Assembly (NCBI GenBank): GCA_018240745.1
Contig: JAFEFF010000169.1
Coordinates: forward strand, 83,765-147,764
DNA: 64,000 nt
Direction of reading: 5' to 3'
Source: Pseudomonadota bacterium
GTDB taxonomy: Bacteria; Pseudomonadota; Alphaproteobacteria; Reyranellales; Reyranellaceae
Part shown: piece by piece, positions 1 through 8,339 of the stretch
How positions within the stretch are numbered: position 1 is the stretch's first letter
How the letters are laid out: each line of letters starts with the position of its first letter
Made by a program: the position numbers and the translations under genes
Notes under the pieces: model-generated
The model's database searches: none
What the model saw: only the letters and a program-made list of their open reading frames with translations
Told to the model about the DNA's origin: nothing

Positions 1-935
1 TGAAGATATCGGCGGTGTGGATGGCGATCACCGGGATCTTCAACTCGCACCTGATGCTGGCGCTGGCGGTCGAGAAATTCGGCACCGAGCCGCAGCGGCG
101 CCACTGGCTGCCCAGGTTCGCCTCGGGCGAGATCCGCGGCGGCCTGGCCCTGACCGAGCCCAATGCCGGCACCGACCTGCAGGCGATCCGCATGACGGCA
201 CGGCGCGACAAGGGCGACTACGTCATCAACGGCACCAAGACCTGGATTTCGAACGGCATCGAGGGCTCGTGCTTCGCGCTGCTGGTCAAGACCAATCCCG
301 AGGCGAGCCCGCGCTATTCCGGCATGAGCCTGTTCATCGCGCCCAAGGGGCCGGGCTTCACGGTCGGCCGCAAGCTCGAGAAGCTCGGCTACCACTCGAT
401 CGATTCGGGTGAGCTGGTCTTCCAGGACTATCGCATCCCGGCCGATCACCTGATCGGCGAGGTCGAGGGCCGCGGCTTCACCCAGGTGGCGGGCGGGCTG
501 GAGCTCGGCCGCATCAACGTCGCGGCGCGCGGCGTCGGCATTGCCGAAGGCGCGCTCAGGCTCGCGACGGACTATGCGCAGCTTCGCCACACCTTCGGCA
601 AGCCGATCATCGAGCACCAGGCGATCGCGCTGAAGATCGGCGAGATGGCGACGCGCGCCCGCGCGGCGCGGCTGCTGACCCTGGATGCGGCACAGGCCTT
701 CGATCGCGGCGACCGCTGCGACATGGAGGCGGGCATGGCGAAGTACTTCGCCTCCGAGGCGGCGCTGGAGAACAGCACCGAATCGATGCGCATCCACGGC
801 GCCTACGGTTACTCGAAGGAATACGACATCGAGCGGCTCTATCGCGACGCGCCGCTGACCTGCATCGGCGAGGGCACCAACGAGATGCAGCGCCTGATCA
901 TCGCCCGCCAGTGGGCGCGCCGGAGCCAGGCATGA
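1..935 (+). CDS. acyl-CoA dehydrogenase, C-terminal part (5' end outside the window)
   Basis: FAD-dependent alpha,beta-dehydrogenation of an acyl-CoA thioester. The open frame enters from the window edge (first full codon at base 3), so an estimated 70-80 N-terminal residues of a family of about 380 are missing. Visible are the middle beta-domain (LTEPNAGTD, then WISNG) and the C-terminal helical domain, ending in IGEGTNEMQRL; the Glu of GEGT matches the catalytic base of short/medium-chain members. The stop overlaps the next start by four bases (ATGA at 932-935), so it is translationally coupled to the CoA-transferase gene. The acyl substrate cannot be deduced. Confidence 0.93.
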   Translation, partial: KISAVWMAITGIFNSHLMLALAVEKFGTEPQRRHWLPRFASGEIRGGLALTEPNAGTDLQAIRMTARRDKGDYVINGTKTWISNGIEGSCFALLVKTNPEASPRYSGMSLFIAPKGPGFTVGRKLEKLGYHSIDSGELVFQDYRIPADHLIGEVEGRGFTQVAGGLELGRINVAARGVGIAEGALRLATDYAQLRHTFGKPIIEHQAIALKIGEMATRARAARLLTLDAAQAFDRGDRCDMEAGMAKYFASEAALENSTESMRIHGAYGYSKEYDIERLYRDAPLTCIGEGTNEMQRLIIARQWARRSQA

Positions 936-2089
936 GCGCCGCCAGGCCGCCCTCGTCGAAGCCACTGGCCGGCATCCGTGTCCTGACGCTGGAGCAGTTC
1001 GGCGCCGGCCCCTACGGCACCATGTTCATGGCCGAGCTCGGCGCCGAGGTCATCAAGGTCGAGGCGCCCGAGGGCGATCCCTCGCGCCAGGTCGGGCCGT
1101 ATCGCCTGGGCAAGGACGACAGCGAATACTTCCAGGCCTGGAACCTCGGCAAGAAGAGCGTGACGCTCGATTTGAAGTCGAAGGACGGCCGCGCGAAGTT
1201 CGAGGCGCTGGCCAGGACGGCCGACTGCGTGGTCAACAACATGCGCGGCACCCAGCCGGCCAGGCTCGGCATCGACTATGCGAGCCTGAAGCATCTCAAT
1301 CCCTCGATCGTCTGCCTGCACATCTCGGCTTACGGCCGAAGCAACGAGCGGGCGGATTGGCCGGGCTACGATTTCCTGATGCAGTCCGAAGCCGGGCTGA
1401 TGGAACTGACCGGCGATCCCGACGGCCCGCCGACGCGCGTGGGCGTGTCGCTGATCGACAGCATGAGCGGGCTCACCGGCACGGTCGGGCTGCTGGCCTG
1501 CCTGTTGCGCGCCAAGACCACGGGGCAGGGCTGCGACGTCGATACCTGCCTGTACGACGTCGCCATGCACCAGCTCACTTATCCCGGCCTGTGGTACCTG
1601 AACGAGGGCGACGTCTCGCCGCGTGTGCCGCGCAGCGCGCATCTGTCTCTCGCGCCGGTGCAGACATTCCCGACCGCCGACGGCTGGATCTTCATCATGT
1701 GCATGACCCAGAAGTTCTGGGTGTCGCTGGTGCAGGCGATGGACCGCACCGACCTGCTGGACGACCCGCGCTTCCCGGATCCCAACACGCGCGCCAGGAA
1801 CCGCGCGGCACTCACCGACGCGCTCGATCCGACCTTCCGCACCCGCACCACTGCGGCGTGGCTGGAGACGTTGAACGGCGTGCTGCCGGCGGCGCCCGTC
1901 CATCGTCTCGACCAGGCGCTCGATTCCGATTTCGCCCGGGCGACCGGCATGGTCTCGTCCGTGCCGCATCCGGCGAAGGGCACCTTGCGCGTATTGGCCA
2001 ATCCCATCCGCATCGACGGCGAGCGGCCGGCGCAGGCCGCCTGCTCAGCCCTCGGCGCCGACAACGCTCTGGTGGACAAGCAAGCATGA
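932..2089 (+). CDS. CaiB/BaiF (class III) CoA-transferase, first of a pair
   Basis: Predicted to move CoA between carboxylic acids, activating a substrate for the adjacent dehydrogenase. 385 residues, usual length for the family. The N-terminal Rossmann-like part carries the hallmark GAGPYGTMFMAELGAEVIKVE. The Asp in GVSLIDSMSG, around residue 180, fits the position of the acyl-anhydride-forming catalytic Asp. The ATG at 932 is preferred over an in-frame GTG at 911 because it gives the ATGA overlap with the upstream stop, a junction repeated throughout this operon. Class III transferases can be homo- or heterodimers; the paralogue next door makes a heteromer possible. Confidence 0.92.
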   Translation: MSAARPPSSKPLAGIRVLTLEQFGAGPYGTMFMAELGAEVIKVEAPEGDPSRQVGPYRLGKDDSEYFQAWNLGKKSVTLDLKSKDGRAKFEALARTADCVVNNMRGTQPARLGIDYASLKHLNPSIVCLHISAYGRSNERADWPGYDFLMQSEAGLMELTGDPDGPPTRVGVSLIDSMSGLTGTVGLLACLLRAKTTGQGCDVDTCLYDVAMHQLTYPGLWYLNEGDVSPRVPRSAHLSLAPVQTFPTADGWIFIMCMTQKFWVSLVQAMDRTDLLDDPRFPDPNTRARNRAALTDALDPTFRTRTTAAWLETLNGVLPAAPVHRLDQALDSDFARATGMVSSVPHPAKGTLRVLANPIRIDGERPAQAACSALGADNALVDKQA

Positions 2090-3201
2090 AGCTCGAAGGC
2101 ATCAAGGTCGTCGACCTCTCCTGGTTCCTGCCGGGGCCGTATCTCACGCTGGCGCTGGCCGACCACGGCGCCACGGTCATCAAGGTCGAGCCGCCCGGCG
2201 AGGGCGATCCCGGCCGCCACATCCGGCCGCCCGACGAGCGCACCTCGGTGTTCTTCCGCAACATGGCGCGCGGCAAGAAGAGCGTCGTGCTCGACCTCAA
2301 GGGCGAGCAGGGCCGCGCCGATCTCTTCCGCCTGGCCGCGGAGGCGGACGTGATCGTCGAGTCGTTCCGGCCGGGAGTCGCGGCGCGCTTCGGCATCTCC
2401 TACGACGCGGTGAAGGCGGTGAACCCCGGCATCGTCTACTGCTCGATCAGCGCCTTCGGCCAGGACGGCGCCTATCCCGGCCGCGCCGCCCACGATCTCG
2501 CGCTCGAGGCGATGACCGGCGTGCTCAGCCTGACCCTGGGCGACGACAACCGGCCGGCGGTGCCCGGCATCCCGATCGCCGACCTGGTGAGCGGCCTGCA
2601 TGGCCTGTCGGGCGTGCTGATGGCGCTGCTGCGCCGCACGACCACGGGCAAGGGCGACTACATCGACGTCTCGATGCACGAGGCGCTGATGGCGTCGTGC
2701 GCCAACGTGGTCGGCGAGGCCTTCACCGAGGGCAGGCAGCCCGACGTGAAGAACCAGCGCACCACCGGCGGCTCCGCCTTCTATCGCACCTACGATACGG
2801 CGGACGGCCGCCAGCTCGTGCTGGCCGGGCAGGAGATGAAGTTCATCCGCAACCTGCTGACGGCGCTCGGCAAGCCGGAGTTCATCGATCTCTGCGTCTG
2901 GCCGGGCGCGCACCAGAAGCCGGTGCACGATTTCCTGGCTGCGACCTTCAAGGCCAGGCCGCTGGCTCACTGGATGAACTGGCTGGCGACGCTCGACATC
3001 TGCTACGGCCCGGTCAACACCCTGCCCGAGGCGATCGAGGACGCGAATCTGCTGAAGCGGCGCGCGATCGTCGTTTCGGATGACGGTCGCAAGCACTTCG
3101 CGCCGGCGGTGCGCTTCAGGGACGAGCCGTCGCAGCCCCTTTATCGCGAGCCGCTGCTGGGCGAGCATACGAAGGAAATCCTGCGAGGACCGAAGCCATG
3201 A
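2086..3201 (+). CDS. CaiB/BaiF (class III) CoA-transferase, second of a pair
   Basis: 371-residue class III CoA-transferase. The N-terminal signature is DLSWFLPGPYLTLALADHGA followed by IKVEPPGEGDPGR; GKKSVVLDLK and the Asp in IPIADLVSG are also typical. It overlaps the upstream paralogue by ATGA at 2086-2089 and the downstream amidohydrolase by ATGA at 3198-3201. The two paralogues differ clearly from each other, so this is not a recent tandem duplication. It may act as a partner subunit or on a different acid; the sequence does not decide. Confidence 0.92.
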   Translation: MKLEGIKVVDLSWFLPGPYLTLALADHGATVIKVEPPGEGDPGRHIRPPDERTSVFFRNMARGKKSVVLDLKGEQGRADLFRLAAEADVIVESFRPGVAARFGISYDAVKAVNPGIVYCSISAFGQDGAYPGRAAHDLALEAMTGVLSLTLGDDNRPAVPGIPIADLVSGLHGLSGVLMALLRRTTTGKGDYIDVSMHEALMASCANVVGEAFTEGRQPDVKNQRTTGGSAFYRTYDTADGRQLVLAGQEMKFIRNLLTALGKPEFIDLCVWPGAHQKPVHDFLAATFKARPLAHWMNWLATLDICYGPVNTLPEAIEDANLLKRRAIVVSDDGRKHFAPAVRFRDEPSQPLYREPLLGEHTKEILRGPKP

Positions 3202-4823
3202 CCGACACGCCTGCTCCCGACGCCGCGCTCCCGGGCGACGAACTGGCGGCCTACCGGCTCAAGGCAGGCCAACCGCTCGTGATGTCGGCGACTGGGCGCG
3301 ACCGCGGCATCGGGCCGTTCAAGCGCCTGGTGCTGCGCGGCGCCACGGTGATCGACGGCACCGGCGCGCCGCCGATCGGGCCGACCGACATCGTGATCGA
3401 GAACAACCGCATCACCCTGATGAAGAAGGCGACCGGCAATCTCTCGACGGCCGCCAACCGCGTGCCGCCGGGCGACCACGAGATCGACTGCCGCGGCAAG
3501 TGGGTGACGCCGGGCTTCATCGACTGCCACGCTCATGCCGGCGTCGCCTATCATTCGGCCAACGGCTGGGTGCCGCCGGTCGACTACGTCTACAAGCTCT
3601 GGCTGGCGCACGGCGTCACCACGGTGCGCGAGATGGGCTCGATGAACGGGCTGGGCTGGATGCTCGACCAGAAGAAGCGCTCGGCCGACAACACCATCGC
3701 CGCGCCGCGCCTGCTCGCCTACGCCTACTTCCCGGCCGTCAACGACATGCTGAAGACGATCCATTCGCCGGACGAGGGCCGCGCCTGGCTGCGCAGGCTC
3801 AAGGACCGCGGCGCCGACGGCGTGAAGTTCTTCGGCGCGCCGCCGGCCATCATGGAAGCGGCGCTCGACGAGTGCGTGCGGCTCGGCCTGCGCTCGGGCT
3901 GCCATCACGCGCAGATGGCGGTGACGCGCATGAACGCGCTCACCACCGCGCGGTGGGGCCTGACCAGCGCCGAGCACTATTACGGCCTGCCGGAAGCGCT
4001 GTTCGAGGATCGCGTGGTCCAGCACTTCCCGCTCGACTACGACTACAACGACGAATACTTCCGCTTCTCGGTCTCCGGCCAGATGTTCCGCCAGGGCGCC
4101 GAACCCGGCTCGGCGAAGTGGAACGAGGTGCTGGAGAGCTTCCTCGGGATCGGCTTCACCTTCGTGCCGACCTTCACCATCTACGACGCCAACCGCGACC
4201 TGATGCGCGCGCGCCAGGCCGACTGGCACAAGGACTACACCTGGAAGTCGATGTGGAACTACTTCACGCCGCAGCGCGGCGGGCACGGTTCCTACTGGTA
4301 TCGCTGGTCGACCACCAACGAGGTCGAGTGGAAGGAGAACTACCGGCTCTGGATGGCGTTCATCAACGAGTACAAGAACCGCGGCGGCCGCGTCTGCACC
4401 GGCAGCGATTCGGGCTTCATCTACTCGATCTTCGGCTTCGGCTATGTCCGCGAGCTCGAGCTGATGCAGGAGGCGGGGTTCCATCCGCTCGAGGTCATCC
4501 GCTCGGCGACCTCGCAAGGTGCGGCGCTGTGCGGGATCGAGAACGAGCTCGGCACGCTCGAGGTCGGCAAGTTCGCCGACGTGCTGGTGCATGACCACAA
4601 TCCGCTGACCGACTTCAAGCTGCTCTACGGCACCGGCGCGATGCGCTTCAACGATGCGACCAACGCGGTCGAATGGCATCGCGGGCTGAAGTACACGATC
4701 AAGGATGGCGTGATCTACGACACCGCCGAGCTGCTCGCCGACGTGCGCGAGCTGGTGAAGGAAAGCTTCGAGCACGACGTGCCGCCGCGCTATGCGGCCC
4801 AGCAGCAGAAGGCGGCGGAGTGA
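3198..4823 (+). CDS. amidohydrolase family protein
   Basis: 541-residue metal-dependent hydrolase of the amidohydrolase superfamily (imidazolonepropionase/prolidase-like branch). GFIDCHAHAG near residue 107 supplies the first metal-binding HxH pair. Later candidate metal or catalytic residues are CHHAQM (about 235), AEHYYG (about 260) and the Asp of TGSDSG (about 402). The C-terminal segment LEVGKFADVLVHDHNPL is the beta-sandwich return typical of the superfamily. No signal peptide, so cytoplasmic. As last gene of the operon it may open a cyclic amide or lactone, or hydrolyse an N-acyl compound, before CoA activation; the substrate is unknown. Confidence 0.88.
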   Translation: MTDTPAPDAALPGDELAAYRLKAGQPLVMSATGRDRGIGPFKRLVLRGATVIDGTGAPPIGPTDIVIENNRITLMKKATGNLSTAANRVPPGDHEIDCRGKWVTPGFIDCHAHAGVAYHSANGWVPPVDYVYKLWLAHGVTTVREMGSMNGLGWMLDQKKRSADNTIAAPRLLAYAYFPAVNDMLKTIHSPDEGRAWLRRLKDRGADGVKFFGAPPAIMEAALDECVRLGLRSGCHHAQMAVTRMNALTTARWGLTSAEHYYGLPEALFEDRVVQHFPLDYDYNDEYFRFSVSGQMFRQGAEPGSAKWNEVLESFLGIGFTFVPTFTIYDANRDLMRARQADWHKDYTWKSMWNYFTPQRGGHGSYWYRWSTTNEVEWKENYRLWMAFINEYKNRGGRVCTGSDSGFIYSIFGFGYVRELELMQEAGFHPLEVIRSATSQGAALCGIENELGTLEVGKFADVLVHDHNPLTDFKLLYGTGAMRFNDATNAVEWHRGLKYTIKDGVIYDTAELLADVRELVKESFEHDVPPRYAAQQQKAAE

Positions 4824-4846
4824 CCGTGGCAGGGATTTTCCTCATA

Positions 4847-4917
4847 GCTGGGAGCGCGCCACTTCAGTGGCGCTCATTTCATGATCATGAGCGCCACTGG
4901 AGTGGCGCGCTCCCAGC
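4847..4917. repeat. palindromic intergenic element, copy 1 (GCTGGGAGCGCGCC arm type)
   Basis: 71-bp near-perfect inverted repeat: the left arm begins GCTGGGAGCGCGCCACT, the right arm mirrors it and ends GCGCGCTCCCAGC. The centre contains TTCATGATCATGAG, itself palindromic. It fills most of the gap between the amidohydrolase stop (4823) and the GTPase start (4924). It belongs to a family repeated at about 8279, 18847, 30961, 47813, 49692 and 52301. It lacks a T-run, so it is not a classical terminator, although its RNA would fold strongly. Confidence 0.85.
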
Positions 4918-4923
4918 AAAGAA

Positions 4924-5937
4924 ATGAACTCGCGCCCAGAAGGAACCGACTTCGTCGTCCTGACGGGTTTCCTCGGCTCGGGCAAGACGACGCTGCTGCG
5001 CGATTTCCTGAGCGGCCCCGACGCCGCCGATACCGCGGTCATGGTCAACGAGGCCGGCGAGATCGGCCTCGACGGCGTGATCCTGAACGAGGGCGGCGGC
5101 GATACGCCGATCGCCATGCTGTCGAACGGCTGCATCTGCTGCCAGGCCGGCAGCGACCTCGCCTACACGATCGACCGGCTGATCGCGACCGAGCGGCCGG
5201 GCGCCACCGGTCCGCTGCGCCGCATCGTGCTGGAGACCAGCGGGCTCTCGAAGCCCGGTCCGGTTCTGCGCCAGCTTGGCGGTCTCGCGGAGCATCGCCT
5301 GCGCGCCTCGGTGCTCGCGACCTACGACGCCACACGCGGCCCGGAGACGGCGGCGTTCGAGGAGGCGGCGGCGCAATGGGCCGCGGCGCATCGCATCGTC
5401 GTCACCAAGACCGATGCCGTTCCACCGGCGGCGCTGGTGCGGGCCAAGGACGAGATCGCCTCGATCAATCCGCTGGCGGAGATCGTGGCGCTGACCGATC
5501 GCAAGAGCGCAGTGGCGGCAGCCTTCGCGCCGCTCGCCGGCGTGGCGCCGATGCCCGTGCCGCCGGAACTCGCGGTCCAGGCGCATGCCCGTATCGCGGT
5601 CCGTCTCGCGCGTCCGACCGGTGTCCTCGCCTACGACGACCTCGCGACCTGGCTCGACAATCTCGCCGGCGCGCTGGGCGAGCGGCTGCTGCGCCTGAAG
5701 GGCCTGGTGCGCGTCCAGGAGAGCGAGCGGCCGCTGCTGGTGCAGAGCGTCGGCACGCTCTTCTCGCCGCCCCGGCCGTTCGGCACGCCCGACGCGACAC
5801 CGCCGCTGTTCCTGGTGATCATCGCCCGCGATCTCGAGCCGGCCGAGCTGGAGATCGTCCCGCCGCCCGGGCTGTTCGCGCTTTCGTCTTCAGCTCGAGA
5901 GACCTATGCGCTTCCGAAACGCCTCGTCGCGCATTGA
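4924..5937 (+). CDS. CobW/COG0523-family GTPase (putative metal chaperone)
   Basis: 337-residue G3E-family GTPase. Walker A GFLGSGKTTLL lies at about residues 14-24, the CxCC metal motif (NGCICCQ) near 75-80, and VTKTDA stands in for the NKxD guanine-specificity motif. A CobW C-terminal domain follows. COG0523 proteins deliver Zn or Co to client metalloenzymes, and the upstream amidohydrolase is a plausible client by context only. The start lies seven bases after palindromic copy 1 and has no recognisable Shine-Dalgarno sequence. The 3' end overlaps the convergent SDR gene by 48 bp. Confidence 0.88.
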   Translation: MNSRPEGTDFVVLTGFLGSGKTTLLRDFLSGPDAADTAVMVNEAGEIGLDGVILNEGGGDTPIAMLSNGCICCQAGSDLAYTIDRLIATERPGATGPLRRIVLETSGLSKPGPVLRQLGGLAEHRLRASVLATYDATRGPETAAFEEAAAQWAAAHRIVVTKTDAVPPAALVRAKDEIASINPLAEIVALTDRKSAVAAAFAPLAGVAPMPVPPELAVQAHARIAVRLARPTGVLAYDDLATWLDNLAGALGERLLRLKGLVRVQESERPLLVQSVGTLFSPPRPFGTPDATPPLFLVIIARDLEPAELEIVPPPGLFALSSSARETYALPKRLVAH

Positions 5938-6642
5938 GACGTCCTGGCCCGTCAGGTCGTCGGCCGCGTTGTCGCAGAGGTAGAGCAGTCCGCGCACGGC
6001 ATGCTCGACCGGCGAGAGGTTGGCACGGGGAATCTGGCTGACCTGGTTGAGGCCCGAGGCGCGGATCTTGACCTGCATGTCGGTGTCGATGGTGCCGGGC
6101 GAGAAGCCGAAGATGCGCAGGCCGCTGGTCTCGAGCACCAGCGAGCGGGTCAGCATGGCGAGGCCGGCCTTGGCCGCACAGTAGCTGCTCCAGCCCTCGA
6201 GCGGCCGGTAGGCGGCGCCCGACGACACGTTGATGATCGTCCCACCGCTCTGCAGCATGCCGTCGAGCACGGCGCGCACGACATGGTAGGCGCCGACCAG
6301 GTTGATCTGGATGTTGCGCGCCCAGGTGGCGGGATCGGACGCGGCGATCTCGGCGATCGGCTCGATGACGCCGGCATTGTTGACCAGGATGTCGAGGCCG
6401 CCCAGCCGCTGCCGGGTATCGGCCACCGCGCGCTCGACGGCGGGGTAGTCCGACACGTCACAGCCGAGTGCCTCGGCCTTGCCGCCGGCATCCACGATCT
6501 CGTCCGCCACCTTGCGGACGAGGTCGCCGTTGCGCGCCAGCAGCATGACGGCCGCGCCGTCGCGCGCCAGCGCCCGCGCGGCGCCTTCGCCCAGCCCGCG
6601 GCTCGCGCCGGTCACCAATGCGATTTTTCCCTGCAAGCTCAT
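5890..6642 (-). CDS. SDR family oxidoreductase
   Basis: 250-residue classical short-chain dehydrogenase: TGASRGLG cofactor motif at residues 11-18, NNAG near 87-90, catalytic Ser in NVSSGAA and the YxxxK pair in SYCAAKAG. Probably NAD(P)-dependent oxidation of an alcohol or reduction of a ketone; substrate not inferable. The ATG at 6642 immediately precedes the canonical SLQGKIALVTG start. The open frame continues upstream without support. It is transcribed divergently from the 3-hydroxyisobutyrate dehydrogenase-like gene (48-bp gap) and convergently overlaps the GTPase. Confidence 0.92.
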   Translation of the reverse strand: MSLQGKIALVTGASRGLGEGAARALARDGAAVMLLARNGDLVRKVADEIVDAGGKAEALGCDVSDYPAVERAVADTRQRLGGLDILVNNAGVIEPIAEIAASDPATWARNIQINLVGAYHVVRAVLDGMLQSGGTIINVSSGAAYRPLEGWSSYCAAKAGLAMLTRSLVLETSGLRIFGFSPGTIDTDMQVKIRASGLNQVSQIPRANLSPVEHAVRGLLYLCDNAADDLTGQDVSMRDEAFRKRIGLSS

Positions 6643-6690
6643 CGATCGTCCTCCGCTACAGTCCGCACCATAACCCACGGGAGGAACGAA

Positions 6691-7578
6691 ATGGCCGGCA
6701 AGGTCGGTTTCATCGGCCTGGGCGCCATGGGCGGCCCGATGGCCCGCAACCTGATCGGCGCGGGCACGCCGCTGGTCGTGCACGACATCGATGCCTCGAA
6801 GACGGCGGGGCTCAATGCCGAGGTCGCTCGTTCGGCGAAGGAGGTCGCGTCGAAGGTCGAGCGCACCATCCTGATCGTCGAGACCACCGAGCAGGCGCAG
6901 GCGGTGATCGCCGGCATCGCCGAGGGGGCGAAGGCCGGTCACATCGTGGTCTGCATGTCGACCATCGATCCGTTCGCGGCGCGCGCGCTGGCCGACGACC
7001 TCGCGAAGAAGAACATCGCCATGATCGATGCGCCGGTGAGCGGCGGCACCGGCCGGGCGCAGTCGGGTGAGCTGTCGGTGATCGTCGGCGGCGATGCGGC
7101 GGTGGTCGCGAAGTGCAAGGACCTGTTCGACGTGATGGGCAGCCGGACCTTCCATGTCGGGCCGCTCGGCAGCGGGCTCGCCATGAAGCTCGTCAACAAC
7201 ATGCTGGTGCAGGTCAACACCGTGGCGGTGGCCGAGGCGATGGTGCTCGGCGTCAAGGCGGGCCTCGATCCGCAGACGATCTACGAGGTGGTGCGCGTCT
7301 CGACCGGCGCCAGTGCGGCGTGGGAGCTGCGCGTGCCGCGCATCCTGAGCGGCGACTTCGTGCCCGGCGGCACGATCGACATCTCCTACAAGGACCAGGA
7401 GCTGGAGACCGCCTTCGCCAAGCGGCTGGGCGTGCCGCTGCTGCTCGCCAACGTCAGCCAGCAGGTCTACCAGATGGCCCGCGCGCAGGGGCTCAACAAG
7501 CAGGACGGCGCGGCGATCGTGAAGGTGTTCGAGAAGCTGGCCGGCGTGACGGTGCCGACGGCGGGCAAGGGGAGCTGA
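6691..7578 (+). CDS. NAD(P)-dependent oxidoreductase, 3-hydroxyisobutyrate dehydrogenase family
   Basis: 295-residue beta-hydroxyacid dehydrogenase. Rossmann motif GLGAMGGPMARNL at residues 8-20, substrate motif DAPVSGGTGRAQSG near 117-130, and catalytic Lys plus conserved Asn in GLAMKLVNNM near 165-173. The C-terminal all-helical domain is complete. GGGAGG-like sequence at 6679-6685 gives a good ribosome site for the ATG at 6691; the longer upstream frame overlaps the divergent SDR gene and is rejected. It could oxidise 3-hydroxyisobutyrate or reduce a semialdehyde; the exact substrate is unresolved. The hydrolase gene follows after four bases. Confidence 0.92.
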   Translation: MAGKVGFIGLGAMGGPMARNLIGAGTPLVVHDIDASKTAGLNAEVARSAKEVASKVERTILIVETTEQAQAVIAGIAEGAKAGHIVVCMSTIDPFAARALADDLAKKNIAMIDAPVSGGTGRAQSGELSVIVGGDAAVVAKCKDLFDVMGSRTFHVGPLGSGLAMKLVNNMLVQVNTVAVAEAMVLGVKAGLDPQTIYEVVRVSTGASAAWELRVPRILSGDFVPGGTIDISYKDQELETAFAKRLGVPLLLANVSQQVYQMARAQGLNKQDGAAIVKVFEKLAGVTVPTAGKGS

Positions 7579-7582
7579 AACG

Positions 7583-8272
7583 ATGACCACGTTCGTTCTG
7601 TTGCACGGCGCCTATCAGGGCGGCTGGATCTGGAACCCGGTGGCCGAGCGCCTGCGCGCTCAGGGTCATCTCGTCTTCGCGCCGACCCTCGACGGCTGCG
7701 CCGAGCGCAGCACCCAGGTGCGGGCCGGCATCACCACCGAGACGCACGCCGAGGAGATCGCGGGGCTGCTGTTCTACGACGATCTCCGGGACGTCGTGCT
7801 GGTCGGCACCAGCACCGGCGGCATGGTGCTGGCGCGCGCCGCGGAGACCGCGCGCGAGCGGGTTTCCCGGGTGGTGTTCGCCGATGCGCTCGCCCTGCTC
7901 GACGGCGAAAAGGTGCCCGACATCGTCAAGCGGCCGACCGCGGTCAACACCGAGCTCACCACCGGACCGTCGCAGCACGACTTCGAGACCCGCCTGTTCG
8001 CCGATCTCGAGCCCGCGACGCGCAAGTGGGCGATCGAGCGCTGCACGCCGCATCCGATCGCGCCGCTCACCCGGCCGGTGAAGCTCGAGCGCTTCTGGAG
8101 CCAGGGCTGGAATGCCTCGGTGATCTGGTGCCGCAAGAGCACCAATCCGCCGGTCGCCCACCAGCGCCGCGCCGCCGACACGCTGAAGGCCCGCTGGCAC
8201 GAGCTCGACACCGGCCACTACCCGATGCTGAGCGAACCGCAAGCGCTCGCGAAGCTGATCGTCGAGGGCTGA
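7583..8272 (+). CDS. alpha/beta hydrolase
   Basis: 229-residue alpha/beta-fold hydrolase. VLLHGAYQGGW forms the oxyanion-hole region at residues 6-16, GTSTGG near 75-80 is the nucleophile elbow (Ser), and the late DTGHYPM supplies the catalytic His near 212. An acidic residue around VFADAL may complete the triad. Resembles small esterases of the salicylate-esterase/hydroxynitrile-lyase type. Four bases separate it from the upstream dehydrogenase gene, so the two are cotranscribed. Cytoplasmic, no signal peptide. Confidence 0.88.
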   Translation: MTTFVLLHGAYQGGWIWNPVAERLRAQGHLVFAPTLDGCAERSTQVRAGITTETHAEEIAGLLFYDDLRDVVLVGTSTGGMVLARAAETARERVSRVVFADALALLDGEKVPDIVKRPTAVNTELTTGPSQHDFETRLFADLEPATRKWAIERCTPHPIAPLTRPVKLERFWSQGWNASVIWCRKSTNPPVAHQRRAADTLKARWHELDTGHYPMLSEPQALAKLIVEG

Positions 8273-8278
8273 TCTTTT

Positions 8279-8339
8279 GCCGGGGGCGCGCCACTCCGTG
8301 GCGCGATCATGACGCGCCACGGAGCGGCGCGCCCCCAGC
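8279..8339. repeat. palindromic intergenic element, copy 2
   Basis: About 61-bp inverted repeat with arms GGGGGCGCGCCACTCCGTGG and its near-mirror around a short ATCAT centre. It shares the GCGCGCCACTCC arm core of copy 1. It fills the gap between two convergent genes and its right edge touches the complement of the acyl-CoA dehydrogenase stop codon (8340-8342). A role as bidirectional 3'-end hairpin is possible, but there is no T-run. Confidence 0.82.
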
